DNA from: Gambelia wislizenii
Taxonomy: Eukaryota > Chordata > Lepidosauria > Squamata > Crotaphytidae
DNA: 64,000 nt
Assembly (NCBI GenBank): GCA_030847615.1
Contig: JAUMIR010000015.1
Span: forward strand, 4,047,501-4,111,500
Reading direction: 5' to 3'
In this document: positions 10,193 to 28,983 of the stretch, piece after piece
Layout of the letters: each line of letters starts with the position of its first letter
How positions within the stretch are numbered: the first letter of the stretch is position 1
The notes under the pieces: generated by a model
What the model was told of the DNA's origin: nothing
Database searches by the model: none
Seen by the model: only the letters and a program-made list of their open reading frames with translations
Program-made: the position numbers and the translations under genes

Positions 10193-10750
10193 GTGAGTCT
10201 GCCCAAGCAATTTTGTATCTGCAATTATGGCCTCAGTGCATAAAGGATTCCCCCACCCTCCTTTTTAATTTAAGAGATGGGATGGCTTGCTGTTGTTTTT
10301 CTCCCCCTACTTATTTTCCTGACCTAGCAATTCAGAACAATCCGGATTATAATGGTCGGCGAATTAAAAAAAAAAAAGGGTAAGAAAATTAGTTTTTGTA
10401 AGATGAAGCTGTTGGCTTAGTTGTCCAGGGTGATCCTTTTGCATTGATTTTATAAATAAAGCCAGGGTGCACATTTTGAAGAGCTGCAAAAAGGTCTATG
10501 AAAACACACACAATTCTCTCCTTAAAAAACACAAACAAACCTTTCTACAAAATGAAAACGAGAAAATAGTGGCTACATTTGCAATGGCTTGCTGTTCTTC
10601 CTTTCTCTCTTGCACCTGTTCCTTTCTAACTGCGTTTTGGCATGTAGATTTTCAATATATAAAGCTGTCTCCCTAGCAAAAAAACTCGATTTCCATGCCA
10701 GGGAAATCTATAGTTGCTACGTTTATTCCTGCTTGTGAAAACACTGGAAC

Positions 10751-10802
<52 letters not shown>

Positions 10803-11053
10803 CATATATATATATGGCAAACCCTGAATGTGGGTGGGAGAAGGAAGCAATCTGGAAGTTGGGAATCTTTTATCATAGGAAGTGGTTTAGCAATAATTTC
10901 TCATAATTCCTGCCAAGATGAAATTGTAGACTTCCTCCTTCATTTTAAAGTGCTTGGGAAGGAAAAAGAGAATGTACACATGTCTGTATAGCCCTAGTTC
11001 TATCCATATTTCCTCAGGACTAGGCCCCACTGGTTTCAGTCAGTCCTCTCCCG
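10193..11053 (+). other. GOLPH3L intron 1, first part, with a simple repeat
   Basis: Mostly unremarkable intron sequence. A dinucleotide tract of CT repeats followed by TA repeats runs from about 10752 to 10815. The open frames over it (S-L and R-E repeats) are artefacts of the tract. Confidence 0.5.
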
Positions 11054-11911
11054 GTAGTGTTGCCAGGTTTTCAAAGTAGCGATAAGGGACAGTCAAAATT
11101 CACAGTGTGCAGGGTTGACAGTAAGGAAGCAGCTATGAACAAGTTTGCTCATCCATCAAATGAAAGTATTGATTCTAGTCCATGGCATTCACAAAGTATT
11201 CATGGCTTAAAAATATTCTTTAAAAAATAATAATTCAAAAAGCAAACCTTGATTTTGCCATCTTATATAAGGGACACAATTTTGCTATGCCATTGCATAT
11301 CATGGGACTTGAATATTCACGGATTTTGGTATCCACGGGGGTCCTGGAATTGACCCCCAATGAATATGAAGGGACAACTATATTCTTAAAAAAAAAATAA
11401 TCCCAAAAGCAAACCCTGATTTTGCCATCTTATATAAGGGACACAATTTTGCTATGCCATTGCATATCATGGGAGTTGAATATTCACAGATTTGTGTATT
11501 CATGGGGGGTCCTGGAACCAAACCCCAGCGAATGTGAAGGGACAACTGTATTTCTCTGTAAAGTTACCATACTGTCCACATTCATAAATGATACAATGCA
11601 CACATTTCCTTCTTTGTGCACCCCAATATATGGTATTTATGGCACTCTATGTAAAAGGAGAGGCCTTCCAGCCCTCAAATAGAGGGCATAATAAAGGACA
11701 CTTATAATCAGTCCTATATGGGACAAGCGGACACCCCTTACAATTAGGGCACTTGGCAGGCCTACAAAGGTTAAACTCTCTGAGCCTCAAACAGGGGACA
11801 TATAATAAGGGAGACCCTAATAAGGGAGACCCATCCACCCTGTAAGGGACAAGCTTTCTGGCCGTCAAATAAGGGACATCCTTTATTATAAGGAACACAT
11901 GGCAATACTAC
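11054..11911. mobile_element. DNA element with 12-bp inverted ends, hosting two MITE copies
   Basis: GTAGTGTTGCCA at 11054 is matched at 11 of 12 positions by the reverse complement of TGGCAATACTAC at 11900-11911. The interior holds several degenerate blocks of the type AAATAAGGGACA / AATAAAGGACA. Between about 11160 and 11553 sit two partial, tandem Tigger-like MITE copies (TTTTGCCATCTTATATAAGG at about 11255 and 11422). Confidence 0.5.
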
Positions 11912-13540
11912 CTCCCAGGGATCCCGGCCTTCATTTATTATTGTTTTCTTGCCTGCTCCAAAGATTTACTTTAGGTTCTAATGACAGCCTGTCCTTGTGT
12001 TAGTTTATGCTGAGAAATGAGAGGTTTTTGCCCAGGGACAATCTGCTGGAATGTTAGCTCTGTAGGGACTATGTTTTCTATCTTTCCAATATCCTTTTGC
12101 TTCCCCTAAAACATCCTTTTGTAGTCTGGTGCCCTCGTCATGTTTTGGTCTGCAACTCCCATCAGCCCCTGTCAACATGGCCACTGGTTTCTGGTGATGG
12201 CAGCTGTGGTTCTGGTCATCTGCAGAGCGTTGGGTTGGGAGTGTCTGGTCTAAAGGCACCAAAACATCATCCTTTGTAGTTATTGGAGGAGGGGGAGAAA
12301 GAGAGTGAAGAGTTAGAGACTTTATCTGCTGCTGGAGATGCAAGATAATTAAGATTTCCACACAACCCTGTCAGAGATTTTATTGTGCTTTTATTTGCTG
12401 TGGCTGTTGTTTTAAATTGACCAACTGGCTGCTCCGCACAGATCTCTTCAAGGCACTTTGGTCACCTGAAAGTGAGAGCAGTTGCTTTTTACCCATGATG
12501 ATGTGTAATTAAACTTCCACTGTTATTCTGATGCCTCCCAGATCTCTTTTGGGATGGGTTCCCTCAGCCTTTGGGAGCAAGTTTGGGGATTTGGTGGTGG
12601 TGGTGGTAGGCTGTAGGATGGAGATAATAAGGAAGGACACTTTTGGGAAGTGCCTTCTTCTGTAGGTTCCCCTTTCAGGAAGAGCTCTCCAGATGGAATC
12701 ATGTTCTGGTTGTTATCTTTTACGGATGCTACATTGCTTCTAAGAGCAGGGCTTTCTTGAGAATGGCACCAGAAATGTGCATCCCTCCAAGCGCTTTGAT
12801 TTTATCTTTGTCTTTTAAAGCCTTTGGCTGTGACCTTGTAGTTGTGAAACAAGTTGCCAACTGGGGTGCATCAGACCCCGTTGTTATAGGTGCTCAGGTT
12901 GGAGCAGTGTGTCCCCTGGGGTCCATTTTGCACCCCTAAAGCCCCTAGGTTAGTAGTATTGTCGAACTATTGTTCAGCATTTTACTGAACAGTACCTTGT
13001 AGTTTTTACTTGCTTTCTGTTAATGGTTGATTCCCTATGTACCATTCTTGTTTTATTATTGTGACATATGTTTTATGGTAAGTTTTGGAAGTCACCTTAA
13101 GGCTTTCCCCCTCCTTTAAAGCAGGTGTGGGAATTGTGTGACCCTCCAGATATTGCTGAACTGCAAGTCCCAGAATTTCTGACCAACAGCTGTGTTTGCT
13201 AGGGCCGCTGGGATATGTAATGCAGCAGCATCTGGAGGGCATCATGATTTCAACTGGTTTTAAGGACAGCTTACACATAACTTAAGTCAGGGAACCCTGC
13301 CAGACTAGGTTGCATTTTATAGGTATACTTCAGTTAACAAACCCTCTGACAGGGAATCTCTTTTTTTACAAAGTCTTTTCTCACCTGCCCAGCCCCACTT
13401 TTGTCCTTATCTTTCATCTAGCTGGATTGGTTTTTAGCAGCATAGTATTGGGGGTAGTTGTGAAGGAGGGTCTTGGTATTGGGATGCAGCAGTGTGTCTG
13501 CAGTAAACAATGCATTTCATGTAACAAAAAAACTTATGTG
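11912..13540 (+). other. GOLPH3L intron 1, middle part
   Basis: No exon recognised. Old repeat-like patches occur at 12130-12260 and 13125-13250 ('gaccctccagat...aactgcaagtccca'), the latter similar to 16185-16300. The open frame at 12643-12939 has no family resemblance that I can see. Confidence 0.35.
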
Positions 13541-14082
13541 GGGGGATGATGATGATGATGATGATTAAAGTTCTAGAGCGCTGTCAATGTACACAGCACT
13601 GTACAAAAACAATCAAGGATAAAACGGAATGAAACCTGCCAAAGGCGTACAATCTAAGTAAAACAATAGGCAAAATAATAAAATCAATTAAAACAAGGAT
13701 AATTACAACAATTAATAATTAACATTTGTTGTGAATCTTAACATTTGTTTATTACATGCACATATTAGTGCATGTATTCTCATATGAGCATTCATTCATA
13801 TGTGAAAGTGAGTCTGGCCTCTATATTTAAGATAAGTTCTGTATTAAAATGATTAATACTTTATTTTGAAGGAGGTGTTTGCTTTATTGGAAAAGTCTTT
13901 TGGTTAATTAAAATGTTCTTGACTTAATTAGCCTTTACCAATTTTCTGGCTGCAGCCTTAAACATCAATAAAGAGGTGAGACAAACAAGTCTTTTCCAGT
14001 TTTACACAAGTTTTCATACCTAGTAGCTTGGTGTCTGTTCTAACTCCTCAGAGGAGACCAAACAGAGCCAGAGGAGAGCACT
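13541..14082. other. short GAT tract and unassigned intron sequence
   Basis: A GATGATGATG microsatellite (about 13546-13566) is followed by a block reading CGCTGTCAATGTACACAGCA, which looks like the tail of an older retroelement. The rest is AT-rich without recognised content. Confidence 0.35.
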
Positions 14083-14380
14083 CATAACCCTGAAAAAATA
14101 GACATAACCATAGAGTGGTGCTGGAAAATGCCTAAAGAGGTATCCTCTCTAGGAATCGTTAGGTCCTCCTCTATGGCCCGCTTGTACCTGAAGTCCTTTA
14201 TTTTAATAGGGTTTGTTATTATCTGTAGTTTCACTTCGGTTTTGACCTGTCTGGCATGGGAGACCATTATGCCACCGCCAGCATAGCTCAAAACATCATT
14301 AGGGTACGCAAGCCTTTCTCCCACGACAAGGGGGCGTCAATGGAGAGGTAAGTGAAACTACAGATAATAACAAACCCTCT
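14083..14380. repeat. composite repeat with a 28-bp perfect inverted repeat
   Basis: Bases 14208-14235 (AGGGTTTGTTATTATCTGTA...) are the exact reverse complement of 14351-14378. The left flank resembles the ACCATAGAG / TCTATGG type of TA-MITE found again at 35545, 54706 and 61574. A LINE fragment abuts the right arm at about 14382, and TAGTTTCACTTATTAATGG resumes at 14816, so the LINE probably sits inside this repeat. Confidence 0.6.
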
Positions 14381-14381
14381 T

Positions 14382-14815
14382 TGGGCGCTGGGCAGGACAC
14401 ATTTCTAGGAGGACCATCGCCTCCCAAAAATACTACTCTACGGTGAACTCGCCACGGGTCAGCGTAAGGGGGCGCTCCAAAAAAGTGATACAAAGACTCC
14501 CTGAAACAACATCTTAGGCTCAGCCAAATTGATCACCAACAGTGGTCCGCCCTGGCCTCACATCGGGAGGCATGGAGACGCACTATCCACAATGCTGCAG
14601 CCTTATTTGAGAACTCACGACGAACAAGTCTTGAAGAGAAACGACAACGCAGAAAGAATCACAACCCAGAAACATCACCCAAGGAGACCTTCTGCTATGC
14701 TTTTTGCAACCGGACTTGTTTATCTTGGATTGGCCTTTTTAGTCATCAGCGCGCTTGCAGAAGGTGCGGGATGAGTCCTTCCTGAAACTTGGTTTGTGAA
14801 GAAAAGCCAGAGAGA
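14382..14815 (+). mobile_element. LINE RT C-terminal fragment (plus)
   Basis: It encodes W-S-A-L-A-S-H-R-E-A-W-R, E-N-S-R-R-T-S-L-E-E and a Cys/His finger with G-L-F-S-H-Q-R-A-C, in a frame broken upstream. It ends with the family tip GAAGAAAAGCCAGAGAGAG. It lies in GOLPH3L intron 1 in sense orientation. Confidence 0.7.
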
Positions 14816-15054
14816 GTAGTTTCACTTATTAATGGTAAGTCCAGGAATGCATACAGGGTAACCTATATGTGGTGTAAAGGGTCAATTGTGGATTAAGTTT
14901 TGGATTTTTTACCTAATGCTCTGGTTCCACTCTGTAGTAAACTTAGGGAGCAATGCCTCTGAGCATGAGCAAAGAGCTTTGCCCTCAACAAGTGACTAAC
15001 TGTTGCCAATTCCTGTTCATCTAATGATAGAACAAAAGATTGTCCAAATCATAG

Positions 15055-15396
<342 letters not shown>

Positions 15397-15570
15397 TAGA
15401 AAGAGCAGAGTGCTTCTGTTTCTGTCCCGTTGGTCCTAGTCTGTTACTTCCCCTGGGATCCTTTACTGTCTCTGGGATGGTTGGTGGGGACTATTTCTTA
15501 GATTGATGGTTGAGATCACATGTAGGATAACTTCAAAGATGCAGAAAGTTGCTTGTTGGCATTGTTGTTG

Positions 15571-16132
15571 ATCAAGGGAAGTAATAGTGCCTCTCTATTC
15601 TGCCTTGGTCAGACCTAATCTGGAATACTATTTCCAGTTCTGGGCACCACAATTCAAGGAGGATATTGAGAACCTGGAATGTGTCCAGAGGAGGGTGACC
15701 AAAATGGTGGGAGGCCTGGAAGCCATGATGCCCTATGAGGAGCGGCTTAGGGAGCTGGGCATGTTTAGCCTGGGGAAGAGAAGGTTGAGAGGTGACATGA
15801 TAGCCATGTTAAAATATTTGAAGGGATGTCATACTGAGGATGGAGCAAGCTTGTTTTCTGCTGCTCCAGAGACTAGGACACGGAGCAACGGGTTCAAACT
15901 ATAGGAAAAGAGATCCCACCTAAACATTAGGAAAAACTTCCTGACAGTAAGAGCTGTTCAGAAGTGGAACATGCTGCCTTGGAGCATGGTGGAGTCTCCT
16001 ACTTTGGAGGTCTTTAAACAGACGCTGGATGGCTGTCTGTCAAGAATGCTTTGATTGTGTATTCCTGCATGGCAGAATGGGGTTGGACTAGATGGCTCTT
16101 GGGGTCTCTTCCAACTGTATGATTCTGTGATT
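15571..16132 (+). mobile_element. CR1 LINE 3' fragment, plus orientation
   Basis: It encodes the CR1 ORF2 tail ([27 protein letters not shown]) followed by the family 3' UTR with GGCAGAATGGGGTTGGACTA and a GATTCTGTGATT end. It sits in GOLPH3L intron 2. A stop ends the main frame near 15904. Confidence 0.85.
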
Positions 16133-18305
16133 GAGGAGAGGAAAAGGCAGCTGGCAGAGATTGTCTTTAGCATGGGTGGGAGCATTGTGACCCTCCAGCA
16201 GCTTTTTTGGACAGCGACTCCCAACAGCCCCTAAGCTAGCATCACCGATTGTGGGAATGGCAGGGAGTTACAGTCCAAGAATATCTAGGTGTTACTGGCT
16301 AAGAACTCTCACCCCTGCCTTAGGGGAACCAAGTAAGTTATCTTTATCAACAATCAGATCAGTATATTACATTGATATACCACTTTTTCTTTCATGGTGT
16401 TGAGATTGTTTCAACTATTGCTGTCCCTCACTGTAAAATTTGGAGGGAGGTTAGGGTGGGAGAACTCTGACTGGTGAAGGGGGAAAGTCATAAAGTGACC
16501 GTAAGGCCTAAATAATGTAGAGCCATGTTGAAGAAAACAGTTTGCTTATATGCAGAAGATGTTGCAAGGTTCTAGCGATTTCCGGCTAAAGTTAAACATG
16601 TACAAAACATTCTGAGCCATCTCTTGAAACATCTTGATGTGTTCTGCTGTTAAGGTAATGGCTAGAACATCAGAATAAGATACAAAGAACAAGTGTGACA
16701 CACATAGTTTGGAAATAGTGCTTGTTCCTTGTTGGTGAGCGTGTTTGTATGTCATAATCTTTTGTTGCCCAATTGCTGCTACTCCATGTTCTTGTAATAA
16801 TTCTATATTAAGTTGGTTTAATTGCTTGTTTGGAGTGAAAGCTTGGGCTACCCAGCTCTGTGTCATTAAATAAACTGCCTGAATTCAATCTACTATCAGA
16901 CTCCGTTCATGAAACTTGATTTTTTTAAAAAATGTCCTTCATTTGGCCAAAGTGAACTCATTGGCTAAGTGGAAGAACTTACTGGGTAGAATTCAGTTCC
17001 ATGCATAGGCCTTTCTCATTAGAAGAATGAATTATTCAGAATAATTGTCTGTATATTACAAAAATAAAAATAAAATGTACTTTGCTCTTCCTTCTGGCAC
17101 AGAACTGCTCAAAGCATATTCGTGCCATAACCAGCCCTCAAAGAAAGTGGGGAAAAGATTCTTGGGACACCTTTACACACTCACTAATTTATTGTGGCGT
17201 TGTTGTTTTGTGGACTAGAGTCTAGTTCATCAGTAAAATTATTTGTTGTACAAGGCATATTAGATGTAAGCACAGCGAAAAAGAAAATGGAGCCAGTGAG
17301 GTCTGAAGGCAATGTAATGCATAAGGTCCATTTGGTGCCAGTTCTGTTTCAAACTTAAAGATATGCAAGATAAGGGCAGTGACCCTCCATGATAAGAGTC
17401 ATGAGTGATAATGTTATCTTCCTTTTTTAAAAACATGTTTCTGTTTAAATACGTACCTGTATACCCATTTCAGCCTGCCAAAGAGACAATCCAATATACA
17501 ATATTTGAAAACAGCAAAGCAATGAAATCAGAAACAGTGACATGGGGTCAGGAGAAAAACAGCAAGAGAAGTAAAGCTCAGCAAGAATTCAGAACAGCTC
17601 AGCTTCAACAGAAATGACTAAACAAAAACGCCAGTTACCTAGCAGCACTGGCAGGAATGCCAGCTACTTGGGCCTTGTCATGTTAAATTAACATTTCTAG
17701 GGAGAGAACCTCGATTTCCCCTGAGTCTTCAAGTAACAAAATCAAACTTAGTGACAAATTTTAGTTCTAACAATGGCATCTTCTGCAGTGGTCATAGCTG
17801 ACTGGCTGGTTTGGCTGGCAAAAGTTTAATGAAAGGGTGGAGTGTCAATGCCTAGGTGGGTAAGGTGCGTATTAAACTAGTTCCAAACTGATCCAACTGG
17901 TGTTTAAGACATCATTTATTTTCATTTATCCTCTTCTCTTTGCAATAAATTTCCTGTCTAGATGTGTGTCAGAAACTGGGTAGCACCCTGTTAGTAAGTT
18001 TGGGTTAGCCATTCTGTGCTAGTCTAACTTACAGAAAATTTCCAGTGACAAACTTGTCCAGACTTCTGCCCCTAATCAGGTCAAGTAACACCCTGCTCTT
18101 CACTCATTCCTGCACATGCCTCAAAGATGAGATGGGATTTAGGAACAATACTGAGCACTGCTAGACCACTGAAGTTACAAAAACATCTTCTGTCTTGGAA
18201 TCACAAAGACACAAAGTGTTAATTGAAGCCTATAGTGGGAGAGATTGCATCCCCATTGAGTAGCATTTGTTGAAATTTGTTGGAATAGAGTGAAAAGCCA
18301 AAAGC
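16133..18305 (+). other. GOLPH3L intron 2, unassigned
   Basis: An old repeat patch occurs at about 16185-16300. No other recognised element or exon is seen in roughly 2 kb. A 106-codon minus-strand frame at 16546-16866 has no family features that I can defend. Confidence 0.4.
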
Positions 18306-18690
18306 CAGCATAGTGTAGTGGTTTGAGTGTTGGTCTAGGACTTCCAGAGACCAGTTTGAATCCTCACTGAGCCCTGGAAACCCACTCAGTGGCCTTGGTC
18401 ACACTCTCTTAGCCTCAGAGGACGACAGTTGACAAACCCCCTCTGAATAAATCTTAAGAGCCAGCGTGGTCTTGTAGTCTTAAGTGCTTGACTAGTATTC
18501 TAGGGGATCAGGATTCAAATCCCCACTCAGCCATGGAAACCCCCTGCATGACCTTGGATGAGTCACACGCTCTCAGCTTCAGAAGGAAGGTAACAGCAAA
18601 CCTCTTCTGAAGAAATCTGGCAAAGAAAATCCTAGAAGAGGATTGCCATAAGTCAGAATCAACTTTAAGACACATAACAACAATGTGAAA
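18306..18690 (+). mobile_element. two tRNA-derived SINE copies (family B) in tandem
   Basis: AGCCAGCATAGTGTAGTGGT at about 18305 and AGCCAGCGTGGTCTTGTAGT at about 18459 begin two head-to-tail copies. Each continues through a B-box-like region (AGTTTGAATCC, GATTCAAATCC) to a tail with CCTCTGAAGAAATCTGG or its relatives. The first copy is truncated. Confidence 0.7.
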
Positions 18691-19547
18691 AGCCACTGAA
18701 CATTAAATTGAGAGTGAAGAATTGTTCAACTCACTTCCCATCAACTTCAGCGAGTAATATCAATGGTCAGTGATGATTGTAGTTATACTTTGACAGCCTC
18801 TGAAGAAAGTTCATAGATTTCACATCCTGGCTTTCAATTCCATCATGCTCTGGATGACTGGATTACACCTCGGCCCCATCCAGTGTGTTTTCCCTTCCCA
18901 GACAAAGCATGTTTTCCTTTAAGGACAAGTCTGCCCACTTGTCTTTGAAGCCCCCCCCCCCATTGGGGAAGAGGCACATCTTGGTGGCGGAGCACATGCC
19001 CTGCAAGTAGAAGCTCTTTGGATTTAATCCTGGAGATTTCCAGCTGAAAGTACCTCAGATAGCAAAGCTGGGAGTGGGGAACTGTGTTTGAGATCCAGGA
19101 GCAATTTGCACTTGAAACTGCTGGCCAACCCAGGCTGACAATACTGTTCTAGATAGAGTGTTATCCTGGTTTATTACGTAAGTAACTCTTTGTCCTTTGG
19201 GGAAACCTTTTAAATTAAGTTGTGGCTATGTAACTCCAGCTGCACCTGCTCTATGACTCTTTCTTTTTTCCCCCTGGGGGCAGTCATTTCCGACTTTGCT
19301 GTAACTGTAGAAGCTTTTTTTATGCAATCACACCAAACAAGTCTGTCCTGTGGCAGGTTTTCGACTTGGAAGCAGTGCTGACTTTTTCTGGAAGGTGCAT
19401 TAAGAGGGAGAATGCTTTTGGGGTGGATTGCTGTCCAGGCGATGATTTTCATCCTCTCAAAGGTTATTCTAGAAATGGTAAATTTACAATCCAATTGCAG
19501 GGATTTATTTTAAGAAGGGAACAATAGCACTTACCCTTCTATTTCCA
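18691..19547 (+). other. GOLPH3L intron 2, unassigned
   Basis: No repeat or exon recognised, apart from a short C homopolymer at about 18951-18961. Confidence 0.35.
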
Positions 19548-19720
19548 TTCCACTTATCAGTGCCAAAGCAGTTTACACCGTGTTAGCTAATTGCCCCCAA
19601 CAAGCTGGGTATGTATGGAAAGATGGAAGGCTGAGTCAACCTTGGAGCCCTCTGGGATCGAACTCATAACATTGTGGCTGCAGTACAGGCATTTAACCAC
19701 TGCGCCACCAGGGCTCCCTT
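19548..19720 (-). mobile_element. Sauria-type SINE, minus orientation
   Basis: Plus-strand blocks TTAGCTAATTGCCCCCAACA, AAGGCTGAGTCAACCTTGGA, a GGATCGAACTC B-box complement and TTAACCACTGCGCCACCAGG are the reverse of the intact copy at 40149-40436. The tail is truncated. Confidence 0.75.
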
Positions 19721-24591
<4,871 letters not shown>

Positions 24592-24889
24592 TACTTGGAT
24601 TACTACAACATGTTCATTTCAGAGCTGCCTTTGAAAAGCGATTGGACATTTCCACCAATTCAGAATTCCATAATTAGAATTTAACTGGCCGCTGTTTTAT
24701 GGAGTGTGTGACATCCTTGGCTGTTGATTTCTGAGCCCATTTCAAATTTGCTTGTTGCTACCTTGCAGTGTTGGAGGTGTCAGCTGATAGTTACCATATC
24801 AAATATACCCCCTTAGGTATTTTGGAGTGTCTTCCATACAGGTGTATACCTCAGTTAACAAATCCAGTGTGTTCCTGAGTACAACTTCT

Positions 24890-25708
24890 TGTCAGGCCTT
24901 GGGTGCAGGCCTAGCCCCAAAAAGTTTTTTCAAGGTTCATGAGAACGTGCTAGGCCTTGTTTGCATGTGAGAAGGTCAAGGAGAGGTTTCTCCTGGGAAC
25001 CAGAGAGACAGGGTGGCCTATAAGATACAGATGTTTGGGTCTGAGAGCACCTGGCTTCAACCAGTTGGCCTGAGAAAACTTTTCTCCACTAGCTTAGCTC
25101 TTGAGTTTTGTTTCTCTTCATACTGTGAAGTCGAAGGCTTTCATGGCTGGCATCCACAGATTTTGCTTGGGTTTTTTTCCGGGCTGTGAAGCTGTGTTCT
25201 GGAAGAGTTTCTGACATTTCACCTGCATCTGTGGCTGGCATTTTCAGAGAAGGTTGGGTAGGTGTGTGTGTGTAGTTTATATACAGTATTGTGAACCCCT
25301 GTTGGGGAGTATATGTAAATTTGTGTAATTGTAAGGTTAGTTTCTGGGTATAGAAATGCAAGGATGATTAGTGTCTGTTTGGCTTATGGTTGGTTGATGG
25401 GCCATTATCTGCTGGAAATCCTCATACTGCTTGTAAAACATAACCCATATAATAGAAGGGAGGGATTTGGGTTAGAGGCTCTCCTTTTCAGCATGTGCAG
25501 CTCTGAAGGGTGGGTTCATTTCTCTTGCTTTTGTTTTTCTTTCCATATTGGTTAACCAGAACAATACCTGTTTGCCTGTCTATCTGCTGTCTTCAATAAA
25601 GTTGCCTGTTCGAGACCAAAACTGCTGCATGGGTATTTCTGTCTGCCTCACTTCCCTCCAGGATCCAGCAGGCCTCCCAACTCAGGGCGGCATTGCCGGT
25701 GTGGAACA
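24890..25708 (+). mobile_element. solo LTR with 5-bp target duplication, interrupted by a Penelope-like fragment
   Basis: The element starts TGTCAGGCC (24890) and ends GTGTGGAACA (25708). CTTCT occurs immediately before it (24885-24889) and immediately after it (25709-25713). TG..CA ends with a 5-bp duplication define an LTR. AATAAA at 25595-25600 with about 108 bp after it fits the R/U5 end. About 25126-25365 is a later insertion. No internal retroviral or Gypsy coding region remains, so the superfamily is undetermined. Confidence 0.75.
25126..25365 (-). mobile_element. Penelope-like element fragment, inserted in the LTR
   Basis: The block ACATTTCACCTGCATCTGTG with GGCTGGCATTTTCAGAGAAG recurs at 45700, 46555 and 57945. 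At 45898 the same family is joined to a Penelope-type C-terminal coding segment, which is the reason for the name. It is truncated and non-coding here. Confidence 0.5.
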
Positions 25709-25713
25709 CTTCT

Positions 25714-27007
<1,294 letters not shown>

Positions 27008-28983
27008 ATCCTCCCCAGTGGAGGGAGTTTGTTCTGAGTGGGTTTTACCCCCCTTTCTCTCTAGGACTGAACCTTTCACTCCGTGGATTCTTCTTGTGCC
27101 CTGTAACAGCGGGCATTGGTGACTTCCTGTTGTCATGCCTGCCCTGAGTGATGGGGCACAGCGGGCAGCGTTCTGTTATAGGAAAACTTATACATTCACC
27201 ACCTCCTCCTCTTCCTTGGACTTGGAGATTTGTTAGATTGCAAGAATGAGCAACGAAGTTTAGTGTGTCTCTTCTTCCCTTCTGTGATGCCCCTCTTTTT
27301 GTTATTCATGCACCCCAAGTTAAAATGAAGGTTTGCGTCTGTTGAGAAATGAATTGAACCACCTCACTTTCTATCTTGCTCTCTCTTTATTTTTAATTTC
27401 AAATGCTCTTCTTTTTTGTATGTTTAGGAAGGAAGGAATTACGGTGTGTGTTCTGTTTTTTTTTTATCAGGAGTCTGACCTCAGTTTTGCTCTGTTTTGC
27501 TTCTCGATCCAAATTCCTCTGGATTTTTTCCCCTTGTGCTGTTTCCCTTGTGTTTGTTTGGAAATACCATTACATCACAAATCTCTATGCAATCTCCTGT
27601 GTGTTCTTCCTTTTGGTTCAGAAGGTGCCCTTCCTGGTTTACAGAGAATTTATAGTGAATAGAGAATATGCCTCAATGGTACTACATGTGTCCTGTGCTA
27701 ACTAGATTGAGATTTAATTGGGCTTGATTCACATTGATTACAGTGAAGTTTAGTTGTTCACACTCTCCTTGATGGGACTTAAGTTGCAGCTGGAAAACCT
27801 CTGACTCCAAACCTAACGGATTGGGCTGATAGCTAAATTCTGAGAACAACATGAATTGGGCAAATTGGGTGGAATTAGGTAATTTCCAAATGTGTGGTTT
27901 TTTTCTGGTTTTGCTTATCATGGAAGAGACAAGGATTGAGGAATCCTGCCCACCCCAGCCCTTGGAAGGTTCATCCAGTCCTCTCTTGGACTTCTGAAGG
28001 CGCTGCCCAATACCCTTTGGAGCACAAAGATCTCAGCTGTAAGGCCCAGAAATTGTATGTATCGGAAGGTTGCAGTTACATGGAAGCTGAGATTCTAGGG
28101 TGGCTGAATTCCACATTTGTGTCAGATCACAGAATAACATATGCCATATTGCTCTCTCTTTAGCCGAAGCGTCATCATCATCATCATCATCATTATCATT
28201 ATTATCATTATTATTACTATCACTGTCTTATTCATTTATATCCTGTCTTTCTTCTGATAATGGGACTTAAGGCAGCTAGCAACATATTTAAAAACAATAC
28301 AGATTAAAAACTATCTATACCTTTATAAATAATTTATAAAGTTAAAACATTAAAATCCATTTTAAAAACCCTTATACAAACCATAAAATAGTACAGTACA
28401 TCATTTAAAGCATGGGAAACTTCAGGTTCTGGGGGCTAAATGTGCCCCTCCAAAGTGCCCATTCTGACCCTCTTAAGAGTCTCCAGACAATACTGTGACT
28501 TGGTGGCTTCCCAACTTTTGTACAGAAAGGCTGATATGCCTTCCCTAAGGGTTAGTTACTGACAAGAGTTTTAAGCTGGGGCTGGTATTTTACCTTGGCT
28601 GGCACTGGAACGCTTCTCCTGACAACCTTCTCTAGATTGAGTTTGGATGTTGGGTTCTGCCCATGCTTTAGTACCTTACCTTGAGAATTATCTGCATACA
28701 TAGTTCTTCAGTCAGCACAGAATTCATTTATAAAACTTGGTGCCCCAAGCTATGTTGGCCACTAGCTTAGATGGCTTCGGAAGGAAATTAGATAAATTCA
28801 TCGAGGAGGAGGATTATATCCGATACTCTCTAGTGTGATGGTCAAAGGTCATGCATCTCTATACCAGAGTTGATAGAGAAAGCCCTTGCTTTCCTGTGGG
28901 AACCAAGGAGTTTGGAAGCACTTCTGAAAAGTTAAAACTTTGGTACTACATTTGTTTGTTTTTCCCTTATTAAATGTAAACAA
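27008..28983 (+). other. GOLPH3L 3' UTR and downstream flank
   Basis: The 3' UTR starts here, but I see no convincing AATAAA in the first kilobase. ATTAAA-like hexamers occur at about 28297 and 28344. A CAT/ATT trinucleotide tract lies at about 28170-28220, followed by a retroelement-tail-like block (ATTCATTTATATCCTGTC) to about 28400. No second gene is recognised. Confidence 0.4.

Noticed and set aside
10626..10991. Frames with R-E, S-L and Y-I repeats
   Set aside because: They are direct translations of the CT and TA dinucleotide tracts.
12643..12939. 98-codon plus-strand frame in GOLPH3L intron 1
   Set aside because: No splice-site context, no family resemblance, and no third-position composition bias that I can see.
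16546..16866. 106-codon minus-strand frame, possibly retroviral-like
   Set aside because: No recognisable domain or motif, no neighbouring LTR or pol sequence, and it lies in AT-rich intron. It is more likely a chance frame.
18306..18690. Possible genuine tRNA genes
   Set aside because: A- and B-box-like sequences are present, but no cloverleaf with acceptor-stem pairing is evident and the tails match the dispersed SINE family.
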